Shown here: positions 1 to 13,480 of the stretch, one piece after another
Layout of the letters: every line of letters starts with the position of its first letter
How positions within the stretch are numbered: position 1 is the first letter of the stretch
Assembly (NCBI GenBank): GCA_036850595.1
Contig: CM072152.1
Span: forward strand, 13,980,578-14,044,577
Source: Rhyacichthys aspro
Lineage: Eukaryota > Chordata > Actinopteri > Gobiiformes > Rhyacichthyidae
Direction of reading: 5' to 3'
DNA: 64,000 nucleotides
Program-made: the position numbers and the translations under genes
Notes under the pieces: generated by a model
Told to the model about the DNA's origin: nothing
The model's database searches: none
Seen by the model: only the letters and a program-made list of their open reading frames with translations

Positions 1-3000
1 ACACATGGGATGCATCTCTGTGGACTCTTGAAAAGGAGATGGTTTGGCTCCTAAGCAGTACATGGAGTGCTATTAGCAGATTATGAAGGATGTTTTCTGC
101 ATTAAATATATGGGCATTTTAATGTCATCAGAACAGTATCACCTAGAATGACTGCTGTCTGCCTAAGCACTCTCCTAAGAGCTTTCACTGGCTGTATAAT
201 GTTTAAGCTCTAACAAAAACAGTTGATTTGTATTGGGTTGGCATCTAACTTTTTTTTTGGCCAGAGAGGCAGATGTGAATGACTAATAGCTCAAACTGGT
301 AATCAAACCCCAGCTGCTCGTATTATCAGGTAAACCACTGTGTAAGTGAGTTTTTATGATTATTGGTAGCTAAGCAATTAGCAAGCTGCATCACTAATGC
401 AATCAATTAGTCTTCTTACATTTCCTTTTGTATGTGTAGGTGTAGGAGTGTTGGTGCCATGTGTAATTATACAGATAAAATCGAGCAAACAAATTATACA
501 TCGCTTATAAAAAATAACAGAATAAGAAAGGGTAGCTAAATTACATACAGCTGAGCCACCACAGACTAATCAGACATGTAAGCCTTGTTCCATACTGTAT
601 ATTACTGCAGAGATTATGCAGTGTGAATCTTTGTAGCCTGCAGCCCACATGCTAAGCACACGCCTCTGATGCTCTTTCTAAACCACTGTAATTGGCTGAA
701 CTCTTTGGTCATAGGCTATAACACTGGTAAAGGCAGAACTAGGTGAAGGGTTGTGTTGTTTTTTTCTTAGACTGATTTATGTCCAACAAAGCAAATGCTA
801 AGGTTTCATTTTTGCTCAAATGTCAACAGGCAAAATACTGTAGCTGCAGGATTCCTACTGTAAAGCTGCTGAGCTTTGATATATGATGAACAGCCCGTAG
901 CAGGCTGCAGTCTGGTACAATTTTACCATTTCTGTAATACTTGTGCATCTGTTTCTGAGACTGCTAAAAAAACAGTCACTTGACATTTTCTTTTTTCGCT
1001 TGCCAACGCCTTATCTCGCTTCTTCACTCGAGATGACTGCGCAGTTCAATCTCCATTTCCGGCGTCTAATAACCTCTACCCCTTTCTTTCTCGCATGGTG
1101 TTGTCACTCTCTGGTGCAGTGTGCTCATGTGTGTGTAGTTGCTGAGCGGTGACATGCTGCGGCCCCGGGGGGCTCATGTGCCGTGAAGCTCAGTCTGACC
1201 GCTGGGACACGTGTCACGGATCTTTCCGGTTACTATTCAGCACTAACCTGTTTGACTCTTTCTTATGCGCATAGCCTTTCCACTCATTTATTTAACCTTC
1301 AAGTCTGCATCCTTTTGACTGTTTTATTGCCTTGTATGTATCCAATATCTTTGGCTGTCTCCTTATTTGCTGTACACATGGCATGGCACAGCAATAGCAA
1401 TCATTTCTAGAAACAGTGAAATCTGTGGAAATTCTCTTTTTTTATTACACTAGATTGTGGGGATTTTTAATGATTCTTGAAAAATGGTAAATGCAGATAA
1501 AGTGGAAAGGAAACATTTCTCTCTCAGTATGATTTATAACATCTGTCTCCCTCTATTAGCTTCAAAGAACGATGTTAAAAGCAGAACTATTTTTTAGCTT
1601 TATACACGATTGAAACCTAATCCAAATATTTGATGGATGGCAACAGTTAAATGCAGCATGGGTGGCTTATAGACATACATGTCCTGTGGCATATATTATA
1701 TACGGTACTGCCTAGAATCAAACCTGTGCATAGTGTCGCCTTATTTAATGTCATTTAAAAGACTGCCACAAGATAGAGCAAGTAAATGGAAGTTCTTTCA
1801 GAATTCCACTTTTCTTTATAAACTTCCAACACCCAGTCCTTTGTCTCACTTTGGGAAACAAGAGTGTTTGTTTGCAGTGTTGCTCCTCATTTGCTATTGT
1901 TCCTCTCCCATTCCCCTAACACCTAGTGACATCACAGACAAAAGGGTGCAGCCTCATCCAATCACGACTGTTGTTCTACTAAAATCCGGGTCCTTAGGTG
2001 ATGCTTTTGTTATTCCCCTATAGTCTCTTAGAGGAAAGTAATTATCCTTAGTGCACCTACTGGACCAAAGACAAAGCCATACCATAAATATTCTGTTGTA
2101 TTTACAAGTCACAGCATTAAAAATATTACTTGAGTAACCCAAACAAAATGTTCCAATTTTCCTCTAAAGAATGCACATTAAATACAAAGCCTTGCTCTGA
2201 AGTATTTTGCTTTGTGCTATTTCTTTTTAATTACTACAATATAACTGAATACAGACACCCATAATGGCTTCTGTTATTCACACAGTTTTTGTCTCATTAC
2301 ATTGTGTTGCTGCCCAAAGACAAAAGAGAGTGTCTGGGTGTTTTTGGACAAATGTTCTTTTGCCATATGGCGTGTTTCGAGTCACAATGAAGAACATTAT
2401 GTTGCTGATGGAATCCAATGATAAAGCAAGATTTTCCTGAGAGTAATACAAGGGAAAGAACATGTTTTTATATCTTTAGTTCTCCAAAGATATAAGACAT
2501 AAGGGTATTATTTACGTATGTATTATATAATATAACATTCATAGTGTTATAGGTATAGGTCTAGAACCACCAACAAGCCAAAAGTCTACCCCTAAAAACT
2601 GCCATGGGGTATACATTTTGTTTTATTTTCCCTGTATTGGCTGAATAATGGTCCAGAAATACAAGCCTATTTAATTTATTTTGGCTGTTTGAACCAGCAG
2701 GCAACATTTCCTTTGTTGTAGAAGGTAACAGATGCTAAAGATGAGTACCCTCTTGAGGGATTGCCCTGTGTCGGAAAATCACTGAAGTGAAATAAAGATC
2801 TTTGATCAGGCAGAACCTTAGTCTGACCCCGAGGACCATTTTTCACCAACTGTGTGCCTTATAAATCACTTCCATGCACTGGAGGGCTAAACCAGAGCAT
2901 TTCTCAGAGACAACAGCTTTACTCTGGAGTATTTTATGCACCCAGTCGCTGCGCCACATTGTGAAGGATGTTCCGGCCAATCAGGACAACTACAAGAGCT

Positions 3001-6000
3001 GGGATTCTGCCAGTCGGATTTCTAGGAGTCCCTGGCGTGAAAGAGAATAAGGAACGATTTCACTAGCAGCTTGTTCATGGTCCTTTTTCTCTGCATCATC
3101 TTACACTAAGATATGAAAATACACCCAGTGTGGTATACATACGCTGCGTTGACTCTCCCACTATACACCTCCATGTGGGTGTTGGAGAAGAGCTCTGCGG
3201 GAGGATGTTTTCTGGTCACGACTCACACTGACGGAAGCACACATCGTGGTGCTGGGATCACTGACTTACTCTTTCAATGCCATTTTACAAAAGCAGAAAA
3301 AATGTAGCTGAAAAATGTCACGTGGCTCGCCCCTGAGGTGTCGGAAATGCAATATGCTCTCTATGGATGAATGCTAAAGGAAGCTTACTGCACAACGGCT
3401 CGCAGTGAGCCACCCGCAAAAGCTTACACACAGTTATCTATTGGGAACAGAAACACCCACATGATTTGTTTCCAGCTTTAAAATACGTCTTTGTTGCAGT
3501 AATTATTCCTTTAGACATGTGGTGGCATCCAGGCTTTGCTATCACTTGCAGTGGGTCAATTACTTAACCGTTGATTTATAAGGGTCTTAGACGTGTTGAA
3601 TAGTTGGATGTTGCACAATGACACAGCAACAGAGACTGCCCATTAGGAAAATGTCTCAAAAGAAAAGAAAATACCTAAAATTCCCATAAGGCTGTGGGTG
3701 AATTATGTGAATGGTAAAGACAGAAAGTGTGGCTGCAGTTATGAATATTTCATGCTGTTTACTCTAACCTCATCAAGAGATTATTAGTCTTGATTAAAAA
3801 TAATTGAAAACACAAGGTTGAAGTGGCCTGTAATTGCCCTGCATCGATGTTAAGGTAACTGAACTATACATTTAGCAACATGTGACCCGAGAGTGAATCT
3901 GAGAGCAATTACAGAAGGCAGAGATTTTCTTTTTTGTTTCCTATTTATTTTGGGGATATTGCCTCCTGTAAACTGGCAGCTGTTAACTGCCTATATTCAC
4001 ATTTTCACTCTTAAACAAGCATGACTGTTTCAGAAATGTGCCACCATGTTTTTGTGCCTGCTTTTTAATTTTTTCTTTGTGGTGTGGATAATTACGTATA
4101 GAAAGAGCATTTAGACAGTGTTATTTAGAGAAGCAGTTTGAAAAGGTTCAAGGCCCAGAAGCAAGGTAAGTTGGAAAACTCTTGAGGGCTTTGTGTTAGG
4201 AGTGGATTAACTGTTCTTGAAAGTTTTTGTATGTCTTTAATGTAAAATGTGTGGTTGCAGCGTGCTTCCTGCCCTACAGCTTTTAAAACCATATTACTAA
4301 AGGTTCCATTTAAAACCTTAGAGTTTAGTAGAGTTGGGCACTCACGATAAGTGTCAAACCCTGAAGATAAACTCACACTAAATCTTTTGCCTTACAAACT
4401 CCATTGAATCTCACTGAGCCCTCAAAACAGCATTTTATTTCACGCACTGCCTTCTCACATAAAAGTAATGGCTTCTTTCCACCACATTGTCTGTTACGTG
4501 AGGAAATAGTGCAAAGCTTATGGTGCACAGTTTCATTGCTATTGAGCTGTTCACAATTGAGGGTTCTTCGTACAACAAACCAGTCTTGCACCAAGGTCGT
4601 AGCTATCTCTTTATCCAAAACCATTCATCTTTCACAATGCACTTAATCTGATTAATATTAGAGTGCACTGACCTCCACACCTCAACACACTAGATCCCTA
4701 ATAACACTTTAAAGGAATATTATGTGATTTTTAAAGTATGGCTGTGTGGAGAGACATACTATAACCTAGTTTGTTACCTCGGATAGTGTCTGGCTGCTTA
4801 TGTTAGTAACACTGGGACAATTTTAATGACAGAAACAAACCAAGACAAATGAGTCTAATGTTAAATCAGGACGTCCTTTTTAATATTACAAGACAGTTCC
4901 TTAGTACTCTTTGTCTTGTACTGTACCCTGCTGTTTGCTGTAAAATATAGTGCTTTTTGGCACTATTAGTGAGCAGAGCAGGAGGCGGCTCAGACTGGCT
5001 TTAGGCCTATCTCATCCTTTGATGGATTGGAGCCTCTCATTATATGGATTGGGCCGAGACAGTGTGAGAAAACAACAACGGGGGGAGAGATACAGACACG
5101 TTATGAGACAGCACCAGCAAAGTGCAATAGAGCCATGTTTGATGCAGCTTCTTGTTGTAGACCATATGGACCAAATGGTGACGGATCGAATACAGGATGT
5201 GACAATTTTCTCCTCCACTGAGCCCATTTTAATCTCCTTGCTTTAGGCCATGTCCTCCATTGTAACCCGTTTTATTTGTCACCTTAGTTTTTTTTTGTTC
5301 TTTTGTTTTTTTGTCCGTCCTTCTATCTCGTTCTTCTGTCAGATACATTTTATTTCCCGCTGACTCAAAACCAACAGTGTTTCACTCACATCGACCCTCA
5401 CTTAATGGAGAACAAACAAAGGCAGGGTAGGCTTACAGTTCCTCAGCTCCCAGACGAAAGGGCTACAAAGGCACCTACATGACTTTCCATCAAAATATCA
5501 ACTGGACGGTATCCACACAGCTCCCAGTCTGGAGTTTATTTACACAGCAGATGTCTAGATGACATAAGGTTGGCTCTGTCCAGAGGTTGCGCAGTGAAAT
5601 TATTCTTGTTCAGCATGTTCAACAATCAAACTCATATTATTGCTCCAAATGTAATCAGCAAGTGGTCATGCATCATATTGGACATTTCTTCTTCCAAATG
5701 TGTTAATCTTATTTCTGTGTGGACATGAGCATTCTGACCTTTTTCGGGCATGATGGAATTTTAATAAGGGACCACAGCAATTAAAACAATATTGTGCGCG
5801 TTCTCTGTCTCTGAAAAGTGAAATAATCTAATTAGTACGTTTCCATAGCAACTGTGACGGAGATAGAGCGTGTTGGTGTCGCTGTAAGATGTGAGATAAA
5901 CAGGATTATGACAATGGGAATCATTTACGAGAGCAGTGAAAACCATGTTGCCGAGTAACCTTTTTAAAAAGCATGTGAGTAAAAATGACTCAAAATAGTT

Positions 6001-7233
6001 GCACTCCCCTGTGATTTGCTTGATGTGAAGGTATCATGAGGTGAAATATAAATGGGGTCCATACACTTTGACCATGCATTAGAGGAATTTGGCTGAATGT
6101 GTCCGAGATCAAAGAGAATATTACAATGTTGGTTGTAGTATTTGTCGCTGCTTTAAGGGAACATTGTGTCTGAAATTTTAGCAACAGGACTCTCTGTTGT
6201 CCTATACCCGATGAGGCATGTAGCATGAGACTGCTTTAGACAGCACGGTGGATTGCTCGCTGTGGCTTAGCTGTAATTAGGTGTAAAATACTAAATTGTT
6301 TTCACAGTTCTTTCTGCTGCTGACACATTCATTGCAAGTGTTAGGGTTGTTTGCAAAGTAAAAACACAAAAATGACAACAAATGAAACATTTGTGTAATA
6401 TATTTAAAGATCCTGACTAAATACTCTCCATAACATAGTTGGTGAGACTGGAGCACATGCAGAACAAGTGGTGATTTTCAATGTCAATGAAGAAATCTGT
6501 CAGAACCAAAGGTATTATGTAGTAAAGATAATGGAAAAATTCCATGGTGCAAAAAATGTTGGCACTGATCTAATTGGTCAGATGAGTCATAGGCAGAGGA
6601 CAGAGCAGGCCTGAATGTGTGACCCCTACAGTGAGGAGATCTGTTGGCTCGGGGGACATTCGCTGGCAAGGCACGAGTCCCTTACAAAGAAGATTCTCTG
6701 TGAATCAATACAAAGTGACTGCACTTATCCCATGATGAAAAATCTGTATACTCATGGTAATGGTCTCTTCCATAGATTACAATGCCCCCACATCCACCAC
6801 ATTCATCATGTATAACACATAGGGGGGTCAATCTGTGATTTGATGAGGGTAAAATTGATGTAAATCATATGTCTGCACTTTAGAGTCAGTAGAACTGCCA
6901 TTCTATAAAGCATGTGGGATTTCTGACCATAAAGTAATACAAACTCCAGCTTAGATTTGGGTTTAGACTTTACGTTTTTATATTGGTCCCTGTACCAACA
7001 CCAAGCGATGCTGCGCTCAGCTGTGAGGAGTGTGTTTCCATGGCCTTGAAAGCCCTTTGAAATGAAAAATACATCTACAACAACTAAATCAGACTAAAAC
7101 TTAACTAAAACAAAAAAGGCTTACGTTAAAGGTTTGGTCCAACTACATGAGCCAGTCTGACAGAAAACAACTAGGAGCCAAGTCTAACAGCATCTTTGTA
7201 GCCAAATAGGATGAATATCACTCTTACAGTTTT

Positions 7234-7342
<109 letters not shown>

Positions 7343-9003
7343 TATAACAAATCAAATGCTGTTACTATAGTAACAGTAGACACATGTTGGTCTTAAGTAA
7401 GGCATGCCTCATGCATAGTAACGGGTTTATCTCTTATAGTGCAGAGCCAAATACATGGGAATACTATAAATATAATCAATACTCTTTTGCATTTGTGTCA
7501 ACAGCCACTCCCTTGTGCTATGTTATTGTGTTGTAGCAGTGACCGGCAGATGGTAAAGGTCTTATGTTGGTGAGTGCACCTCTGCAGAATACAGTATACC
7601 TTTGTCTACATTTACAAAGCAGATGTTTAACAACACTCCACTTGTATCTGTGGTAACTGTGATTCATCCTAAAGACATGCAGTTACAGGTGCAGTGGTTT
7701 CATCCAGCAGTCCTACAACGGGCTGTGTGCTTGTTAGCAGTGGCTCCTCACCCGACTCAAGAGGCTGTTCATCAGGAGAAGAAAGAAGAGGTCTGCTGGA
7801 ACAATATGCCCACCCTACAATCAGACTAAAGGTCACCGAGAGCACAGATTCAATTTAAAAACACTGCAGTAGCTGCCCTGTGTCGCTTCACATCGATCTG
7901 TATGCCCTGCAATAATTATACCACATAATTGGATTTTTGCATTATTACTAAAGCACACAAAACACATTTAAGGCTTGCCACTTACATTTCCACTCTGTGC
8001 TTATGGGTTATGTATAGCCATATGGTTAAGATAAAAACTTTGTAGATATACAAGAGCCTTTTCAATTAACATTTTATAAATTTAATATAGTTTTGTTTTT
8101 TGGGAGGAAAGTCCCCTAAATTGTCAGGCACAAAAAGCTACAGTCATTCAATACTGTAAATACACGTTTCAGAAAAAGGTCTGCCACAACAAACAGCACA
8201 ACATAGATCTCGGGAGCTAACAGCTTCCCATGTTGACTTAAATGTAATAGGGAATCTTTAGTCTTAATGGACGGAAGGCTAGTCTAGTGGTTATTCGTCT
8301 ATCTGTGTTGATATAGCCACTTAGCCAAGTGCCACTAATAGGTCTTATGGGAACATGCAAATACCTCCTGTTGCTCACATGTTCTTGACAGGGACAGCAT
8401 CCCTGTCCTACTATTGCTACTATAAAAGATTAAAGCTATGTAACAGTTAATACATCTGTATTCCAGGTCACTATCCATTTTACAAATAAGCCTATGGAAC
8501 AAAATTAATTTAGTTCTGCATGATAAAAAAGAATTGTCAGCAAAAAAAAACAAAAAAACCAACAACATTTAAATAAAACAAAATGTGATACTACTTTTTA
8601 TTGTGTCTTGGCTTATTGCTACTATTATGTGACATCAGGAGGTCAATGTAATAGCCCTCTATAAAAGCAACATGACATTGCCACTAGCTGCAAAAAGGTC
8701 AGCTCTCTGCTGTGTGTTTGCAAATTCAGCTGCGACCCAAAATGTCATATATAAGATTATACAACTGCGACCAAGTCAAACCTCAAACCAGCAGAGACCC
8801 CAGAACAAGCTTTTTATTTACTACAACCTCTATACTATTCTAGTGTGAGGCGAATGGTATAATAAAATAAAAAAGTGTTTTTGCTATAAATGCACAGTTT
8901 TAGTGTAAACATGGTCAGCAGAAACGTGGAGCAGTACATCAGTGAAAAATGCTGTGTGTGAACTCTATGGTGTAAAATTGGATGAGTAGTTGCAAAAAGG
9001 CAA

Positions 9004-9027
9004 GTGTGTGTGTGTGTTTGTGTGTGT
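9004..9027. repeat. (GT)n microsatellite
   Basis: A 24-bp GT-rich tract with one TT interruption inside syn2 intron 1. It is a simple repeat with no further visible function. Confidence 0.85.
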
Positions 9028-12000
9028 AGGTGAGTGTTGATGGAAACTGACACGATCCCACCTTCTTCACACCTGCTCCTTCTGTGCACTCCAGTCTGCA
9101 CTAAGGACTTTTTTAAAACCTAAGTCAAGACAAACAGACAAAATGAATAGCAATGAACAGCAAGAAACATCAATTATGTTGTTTATCCATTGCTAAAGTT
9201 ATCGTCAGAAACAAACTTTATTCTTTCTTTTTCCAAATTTTTGCCAGTTGGAATCCTACTTCACCTCCTGCTACTCAAACAGCCAAAACCCCTCCTCTTT
9301 CATAGAAAGGTGTGCGTCAATCTACACTCTACCCCGAAGGACCCTCCACCATGAGTCATATTCAAAAGTCACCAGTTCAAAATAATCTCCTCTGATGAAT
9401 CCACGTGCATTGTAGCTAGCACACACACTCACTGTGCCTATTCTGAAAAGAGCTAGGTAGATGAAAGAGGGCTAGAGAATCAGAGAGATGTGAAGAGCAA
9501 AGGAAACAGAGCAGATGTGGCCTTTGGGCCGAAAATGCTGAATCACCATGTCTCTTCTCATTACTTTATCCCGTCATGGACCTAGAGCGCTTCTCTGCAG
9601 CAACACACAAAAACAGAGTCTGTCATTTTGAAAAGGCTGAGAGCCAAAGGAGAGGAAACACAGGGAAACAACCCCAAAGAGAGCAGATGAGGCAAACAGG
9701 ACGTCACATTAGCATCCCGGGACAATACGGAGAGACTCCTAGGCCTCCTCCTACTCTGCCCTAATCGTTGGCCTGATGCTGAATTCACCTTGAAAGGCCC
9801 TGGAGGACATCTCTCCCCTTTACCAGCTCAATAGGCCTGGCTCACTTACATAAAGGCTAGACAAACACAAGTGCTCAGTCATTTTGTAGCATTGCTGCAC
9901 ATGTCCTCTGGTCAAAGTCAGTCAGCAATTGAGAGTCATGATAAGGATAGATGTCCGCCAAAGACATCCTAATTTAACTGGTAATCAAGCAAATCTTTTT
10001 TTTTATTTATTTTTTTTATATTGGTTGTTTTTTTTTCATGTGTTGACTGTGACTTTCCCATAAAATATTTTTTAGGTTATAGGTTTATAGGTTTTTAAAT
10101 GTTATTAAATGCATAAAAGCTTGGTTCAACATTAAGTGCTCTCATTGTAATAGGTATGAGGCGATAACAATAAAATGTAAATATATTGTGCAGCCTGAAT
10201 GAGAGGATTTTCACAATTAATTGTAACTGACAGATTCTTATGGGCCCAACTAGCAGCACATGTACTAATTTTAGCCAGTGCATCAATCTGATCATCAAAC
10301 TGTCAGTGGTCTCAGTGGGATCTCATTTGTAGTAAAATCTCAATTAAAGATAGCTTGCCATTAAGAGCAGAGTAAATGTTTGAATTTGATTTTGAAATAT
10401 TTTAAAGCAACCATCTATAGGATCGTTAAACATTTATAGGAGTTTTTAAAGTAGGGGTTGCACTAAAACATGTCATCTTATAAAACTGTTATTACACGGT
10501 GCAAAACATAAATTCTGTTTACACAGATACTTGATGATGATTTATATTATCTAGTATCTGGGAAACTTCAGGCATTATATTTTAAGTCATCCTATAGTGA
10601 GCTAAGTCTCCCCGAGCCTCCCTCCCTCCCTTGATGGAAAATCAATAACATTTAGGAGGATGTTTCTCTGGCCCACATGCTAAAAGGAATTTCTGTCTCG
10701 GCAAACATCCCACCTAAAAAAAATTAACATTAATATTTATGTTGAACTCTCAAGATGAAAGATTACCAACAACACAATAGGGTTTATGGAAATAAAGCCA
10801 GGGGATTTCAAAACACAACATTTTCTCAAATGATTTATTATTTCAGTCGTCTAGATGTGGTAGATGTTGCCCTGCAGATAAAGCTCACCTCTTAACATTT
10901 ACTGTTTATTCTAATGCAATATTTCACCTAAGTGCATATTGGTCATGTCTCATAGTAGTTTCACAAAGTTAAAGAAAGCTGCTGTATCTTTTCAGTTAAA
11001 CATGTGTAACAGGTGGAAATGCTAAAAAAAAATGCTTTGGCTTCTGGCTTCTAAACTGTGATAATGTAACAACTGTAGCAACTTGGATAAATAAATAGTA
11101 TTATCAAAACAATAAATCCATAGGGTTTGGTGCTCTGACATTACAAAAGGGACATCACAAAACAAAAAGTAAAGGCATTGGTAAAATCTCTTTTCGATTC
11201 AAGGCTGCAGAGTTCCATTCTTATATTTCCACATCACTGGTGTCAGCTGTCCCATCACAAGCTACAGAGATACAGGATTTGCACCATAGAGAGCATACAC
11301 ACTCATTACTGACTGTGGCCTCCACCTGCTGATGGTGTTCCTCTGAGCTGCTCCATCTGCTTTCGTTTTTGAGGCCACAGACATAAACTCCTTTTTGTCA
11401 TCTTCCCTTCTCCAGACCAGACACTTGCACATCTACTCATTTATTTATGATGCAGCCTCTAAATCCCTGTTTCATGACTGAATTAGTGGTACACAGCCGG
11501 CTACAGGAGATTACAGCAATAGTAATATCATTCAAATGTTATCAATTCAAAGACCTTGGACTTAATAGGGCAACATTAGTGCAGCAGAGCAGCGTGTTAC
11601 TTAAACATGGTGACATGTTAAAGAACACTAGTACACACAAATGGTGGCGTGGAGCAAAATTACAGGATTTACTTTTTGCTTCCCTCTATCTTTGCAAGTA
11701 CTAAGTGATAGGAAAAAACTACCACTGCTTTGTTGAAGAGGAGACAGTTTAGTTGTCAGGGCAGGGTAGACTTTTTACTTAGAGTTTATCTGGCCCTATA
11801 GCAATTTTTCCAAGCAATCATAAAGGTCCCCTTACTTGATTGTGTAAGAGCCGTGTTAACTAAACCATAAACATTTACAACAGAGATAATAAGTAATAAT
11901 ACTGTGCAAAACCAGGCATTTATCTGGAAAGGTCAGAATCACCTGAACCAGTGGCCATTCACCTGCTTTTCAATACCAGACAGACAGGCAGAACTACATT

Positions 12001-12640
12001 ACTATAATCATGGCAATAAATGGCTGTACAATCCATTATCAGCATCCACACAGAAAGAAGTTCTGAATCACGATCAAATTGTACGTTGGATAGCTACATT
12101 ATTACAGAGCCACAGGCTCACATTTTACTCGTAGGTGCCTATGTTTGATTCAGAGCTGTATGCTCTTGTGTGACAGTGTATGATGTATGCGTCAGAGGCA
12201 TAAGGATAATCTGTTGGCCATGATGTGCTGTCAAGGAATGGAAAACACCTACTCGTGGTATCTACACGCATGCTTTTACATAAGGATAGATAGTGATAAA
12301 AAATAAAACACAGAAACAGGTGACAGCACTGGGTGGAGAATGTGTGAATCCCAACCAGTGATCAAGCTGTCGCTTCTGCTTGGGTTTAAAGAGCTGTTTC
12401 TATTTTGGGAGCACCTTCAGAGAGAGATCAAAAACATTTAAATATTGAGAGGTGGATGCACTCCTTCACACGTAAGAAACATTTACAAATGAATAGTAAC
12501 CCTTTTTTAATGTGTGGTGACAGCTTCTGAAAAAAACCACTCAAATTTAACTATGATTTGTATATTTGTAAAATTTCATTTCACCAAACAGCACTCAACA
12601 TTATAGCCAAAAAAGAGAGAGTGAAGTCCATTGTACTCAC

Positions 12641-13062
12641 CACTCATGCTGTGGTTCATCAATGACCAAGAGGATCTTGAACTTCTTGGAGATCGATGGA
12701 GAGGGGGCGGACTGCTCGACAAAGCCGGCGGCGGACGCAGCCGTCTGTTTGACCACGTTTGTGATGGAGCTAAAGGAGCTGAAGAAGCCACCGCTGCTGG
12801 AGGAGGACTGGGTCTGCTGCTGGCTCTGCTGGCCCTGCTGAGATGGGCGGCGCTCCTGAGCCGCAGGGGAGCTGGCTGGTACCTGGGCCGGTGCTGGAGC
12901 TTTGGTAGGGGACAGGGCAGGTGGTGCACCCTGTTGGGAAGGAGAAGTGGCTGTGGGGGGAGGGGGGGCAGGCGGGTCAGGGCGCTGAAGGTCTGACATG
13001 TAGCCATTAGGCAGGTTGGACATGAAGCTGCTATCTGACAGCCGGCGTCGAAGGAAGTTCAT
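12641..13062 (-). CDS. syn2: Synapsin II, first coding exon (partial gene)
   Basis: Synapsins are neuron-specific phosphoproteins that tether synaptic vesicles to actin and to each other. This exon encodes residues 1-140 plus two bases of the next codon. Seen: domain A opens MNFLRRRLSDSSF, with the RRRLS consensus placing the conserved PKA/CaMK-I phosphoserine at residue 9, followed by NLPNGYMSDLQRP. A Pro/Gln/Ser-rich domain B linker covers about residues 29-118 and contains FFSSFSS..VVKQTAASA. The start of the ATP-grasp-like domain C is FKILLVIDEPQHEW. The Trp codon is split TG|G at the donor GTGAGT (12635-12640), as in other synapsins. An in-frame TGA at 13072-13074 fixes the start. It is called syn2 and not syn1/syn3 mainly from linkage to tamm41, vgll4 and atg7; the N-terminus alone also resembles synapsin III. 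Later exons lie left of the window. Confidence 0.94.
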
Positions 13063-13480
13063 GACTGAGCTTCACGAAGGTCTCTCTTTCTTCAGTTGGT
13101 TGTAGGGTCTCTCTTGCTGGAGATGGAGAGCAGAAAGATGGTGTGCAGCGGTCAGAGGTTAGATGAATGACAGAGCGAGCTAGCCTGAATGAAAGCTGCT
13201 TCAGTTTTGAGTGAGCAGCAGAAAATGGATGGAGTGATAGATATGGCTCTGGTCCAGTCTTCAAGAGACAGCTCTCCAAAGCACAGCTCAGCCAGCGAAA
13301 GCAGCGCGCGTCAGTGTGGTGTTCCTCCTCCCGAGCCTCACGCCTCCTTGGATACGTGTGTGTGACGTGAGTACAAGCGAGAGAGGTGTGGTGCGCTGTG
13401 TTGCCCCCTTCTGTGAGATGCTGCTGCCCCCTCCTCTCAGCTGGGCTCTGCCTCACGAGATGCTGTGAGCTGAATGTGTT
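13063..13480 (-). promoter_or_regulatory. syn2: syn2 5' UTR and proximal promoter region
   Basis: The sequence upstream of the syn2 start (rightward on the + strand) is locally richer in G+C and CpG than its surroundings, notably at 13295-13370. It holds a CRE-like TGACGTGA at 13363-13370. No TATA box is evident and the transcription start cannot be fixed from sequence. Open frames across this block on both strands look like by-products of the base composition. The promoter role is inferred from position. Confidence 0.55.

Noticed and set aside
12576..13007. Long open frames overlapping syn2 exon 1 in other frames and on the plus strand (up to 143 codons)
   Set aside because: They arise because the exon is G+C-rich and stop-poor. 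Only the frame starting at 13062 gives a recognisable protein with a proper donor.
13397..13440. Additional CTCF-like GCCCCC motifs near the syn2 promoter
   Set aside because: Several mismatches to the core consensus in each, clearly weaker than the three reported.
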